From the NCBI GenBank assembly GCA_030694835.1, contig JAUYUF010000167.1:1-6377 (forward strand): a DNA stretch of 6,377 bases. The letters run 5' to 3'. The translations under genes and the position numbers were made by a program. This DNA comes from Flavobacteriaceae bacterium (lineage in GTDB: Bacteria > Bacteroidota > Bacteroidia > Flavobacteriales > Flavobacteriaceae). The notes under the pieces were generated by a model that did not search any database, had not been told where the DNA came from, and saw nothing but the letters and a program-made list of their open reading frames with translations. This document shows positions 5,224 through 6,377 of the stretch, one piece after another. Positions within the stretch are counted from its first letter, which is position 1; each line of letters opens with the position of its first letter.

Positions 5224-5817
5224 ATGAAAAAGATAACCAAAATAATATGTATCATTTTTGTTTTTGTTTTTAACTCAGTTATGAGTCAATATCAAGCACC
5301 TAAAATAGTTACTGATGTTAATCAAAAACAAAAGCAAGTGAGTTCAATCCATCAATTTATAGTTTTTGACATCAATCAAAAACCTTTTGATTTTTCTAAA
5401 CTTAAAGGTAAAAAAGTAATGATTGTTAATACCGCATCTAAATGTGGATATACTTATCAATACGAAGAATTGCAACAATTGTATGAGAAATATAAAAATA
5501 AAGGATTTGTAATTGTTGGTTTTCCAGCCAATAACTTTAGAAATCAAGAACCTGGTACCAATGCAGAAATTGCTGAATTTTGTAAATTAAACTATGGCGT
5601 AACTTTTCCTATGATGGAAAAAATATCAGTTAAAGGTGATGATATGCATCCTATTTATCAATATTTAACTCAAAAATCCAAAAATGGAATAGAAGATTCA
5701 GAAGTGGCTTGGAATTTTCAAAAGTATTTACTTAATGAAAATGGAATCTTAGAAAAAGTAATTGCTCATAAAACATCTCCCTTAGATGATGAGATTATTC
5801 AATGGATTGAGAAATAA
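5224..5817 (+). CDS. Exported glutathione-peroxidase-family thiol peroxidase
   Basis: The protein reduces hydrogen peroxide or organic hydroperoxides. Cys-type members like this one usually use thioredoxin rather than glutathione. Residues 1-21 form a signal peptide (MKK, a long hydrophobic core, probable cleavage after SVMS), so it should act in the periplasm. The mature domain starts near residue 41. The catalytic tetrad is complete: C74 in NTASKCGYT, Q108 in NQEPG, and W163/N164 in AWNF. C120 (EIAEFC) sits 46 residues after C74, the same distance as the resolving Cys in yeast Gpx3 (C36/C82), so an intramolecular disulfide is expected. The third Cys common in relatives (FPCN) is Ala102 here. 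The 197 residues are longer than cytosolic relatives because of the signal peptide and a Gln/Lys-rich linker (about 22-40). The gene is alone, divergent from the DUF2520 unit, with a terminator behind it. Confidence 0.93.
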   Translation: MKKITKIICIIFVFVFNSVMSQYQAPKIVTDVNQKQKQVSSIHQFIVFDINQKPFDFSKLKGKKVMIVNTASKCGYTYQYEELQQLYEKYKNKGFVIVGFPANNFRNQEPGTNAEIAEFCKLNYGVTFPMMEKISVKGDDMHPIYQYLTQKSKNGIEDSEVAWNFQKYLLNENGILEKVIAHKTSPLDDEIIQWIEK

Positions 5818-5847
5818 AAAAAAGCCACATCAAGTGGCCTTTTTTTA
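5818..5847. terminator. Bidirectional terminator between the peroxidase and TolC-like genes
   Basis: GCCAC (5824-5828) pairs with GTGGC (5834-5838) around a 5-nt loop. An A-run lies before the stem and a run of seven T (5840-5846) after it, giving U-tails in both directions. It follows the peroxidase stop (5815-5817) at once and lies about 20 bases beyond the stop of the convergent TolC-like gene (5863). Confidence 0.85.
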
Positions 5848-5862
5848 TGATTGTAATTAATT

Positions 5863-6377
5863 TTAAAAAGGAGCACTCAGTAATTTTCCACTTAATTGAA
5901 GTAAAATTATTTCAGCTATTTTAGCTTCATACTTAGCTTTATTCAAATTGGTTTCCACATTTAATAAATTGACTTGCGCTTGTCTAAACTGTATAGAAGT
6001 AATTTGTCCTAATTTAAAAAGCTCTTGTGTGCGTTCAAAATTATGTTTGTTAGTAGCTAAATTAGTTTCTTCTGCTTTTAAAATGTATAAATTATTTTGA
6101 TAAATTTCCCAAGCATTATGAACATTTCTTTTTAATTCCTGTAGTAATTCTTCTTTCTGAATAGCTAAATTCTCTATCGAAATTTTAGCATTTTGAACTC
6201 TAGTTTTAGTAGTTCCACCATCAAAAATATTCCAAGATAAACTTAAACCTGCTGATAAATTTTTTGATTTTTGTTCATCATAAAGATAAGTAAAATCATT
6301 ATTATAGTTTGTAAAACCATAGTTGCTATTTAAATTTAAACTCGGAAACCATCCAGCATTATTAATTTTTAAATCAT
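5863..6377 (-). CDS. TolC-family outer-membrane efflux protein, C-terminal part (partial)
   Basis: The frame entering from the right edge on the minus strand is open for 170 codons and ends in TAA at 5863-5865. TolC-type proteins form trimeric outer-membrane channels with a long periplasmic alpha barrel that complete RND, ABC or MFS efflux and type I secretion systems. The visible part begins in a beta-barrel region (AGWFPSLNLNSNYGF, about residues 7-21 of the fragment), then LSLSWNIFDGG, where the outer-membrane strands end. A long coiled-coil helix follows, and then the family's typical repeat ELFKLGQITSIQFRQAQVNL with the final A-helix pattern KAKYEAKIAEIILLQLSGKLL. It ends shortly after, as family members do. 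The N-terminal half and any HlyD-type or RND partner genes lie outside the window, so the transported substrate is unknown. Confidence 0.92.
   Translation of the reverse strand, partial: DLKINNAGWFPSLNLNSNYGFTNYNNDFTYLYDEQKSKNLSAGLSLSWNIFDGGTTKTRVQNAKISIENLAIQKEELLQELKRNVHNAWEIYQNNLYILKAEETNLATNKHNFERTQELFKLGQITSIQFRQAQVNLLNVETNLNKAKYEAKIAEIILLQLSGKLLSAPF

Noticed and set aside
5344..5547. Minus-strand open frame opposite the peroxidase gene
   Set aside because: It overlaps the catalytic region of a clear GPx-family gene; its hydrophobic sequence is the antisense of Lys- and Gln-rich codons.

Overview
The window is AT-rich chromosomal DNA, roughly 30% G+C by eye, from a Gram-negative bacterium of the Bacteroidota, most likely Flavobacteriia. 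Three things point there. Several protein types are typical of that group: DUF2147, a Rossmann/DUF2520 protein next to a KdsC-like phosphatase, and a small helical protein I know only as a Bacteroidota-type hypothetical. Genes for Kdo synthesis and a TolC-type outer-membrane protein indicate an outer membrane. Leaders are A/T-rich without clear Shine-Dalgarno sequences, and one candidate promoter has the Bacteroidota -7 form TAnnTTTG. Every stop codon visible at a gene end is TAA.

Layout: (1) 1-60, the last codons of a gene entering from the left (+), then a terminator. (2) 61-227, an intergenic stretch with a 10-bp tandem repeat and two TGAT/ATCA dyads, the first with CRP/FNR-type geometry, leading into a 127-aa helical protein (228-611, +). 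(3) 612-685, a convergent gap holding an inverted-repeat structure that looks like two IS3/IS150-type insertion-sequence ends joined together, and that also forms the terminator of the next gene. (4) 2565 to 686 (-), a two-gene unit: a Gfo/Idh/MocA oxidoreductase, then 3-hydroxyacyl-CoA dehydrogenase. (5) 2668-3315 (+), protein-L-isoaspartate methyltransferase, divergent from that unit and closed by a strong bidirectional terminator. (6) 5144 to 3374 (-), the DUF2520 protein, a KdsC-like phosphatase directly abutting it, and a DUF2147 gene interrupted by one in-frame TGA. (7) 5224-5817 (+), an exported glutathione-peroxidase-family thiol peroxidase. (8) 5863-6377 (-), the C-terminal part of a TolC-family protein running off the right edge.

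The genes do not form one pathway. They cover acyl-CoA oxidation (dehydrogenase), protein repair (Pcm), peroxide defence (GPx), LPS/Kdo or related sugar-acid synthesis (KdsC-like) and outer-membrane export (TolC-like). This is mostly ordinary core genome. No defence system, CRISPR array, tRNA, rRNA or intact mobile element is visible. The points that stand out are the single nonsense codon at a family-conserved Trp of the otherwise intact DUF2147 gene, the insertion-sequence fossil reused as a terminator, and the palindromic sites in front of the uncharacterised helical protein.
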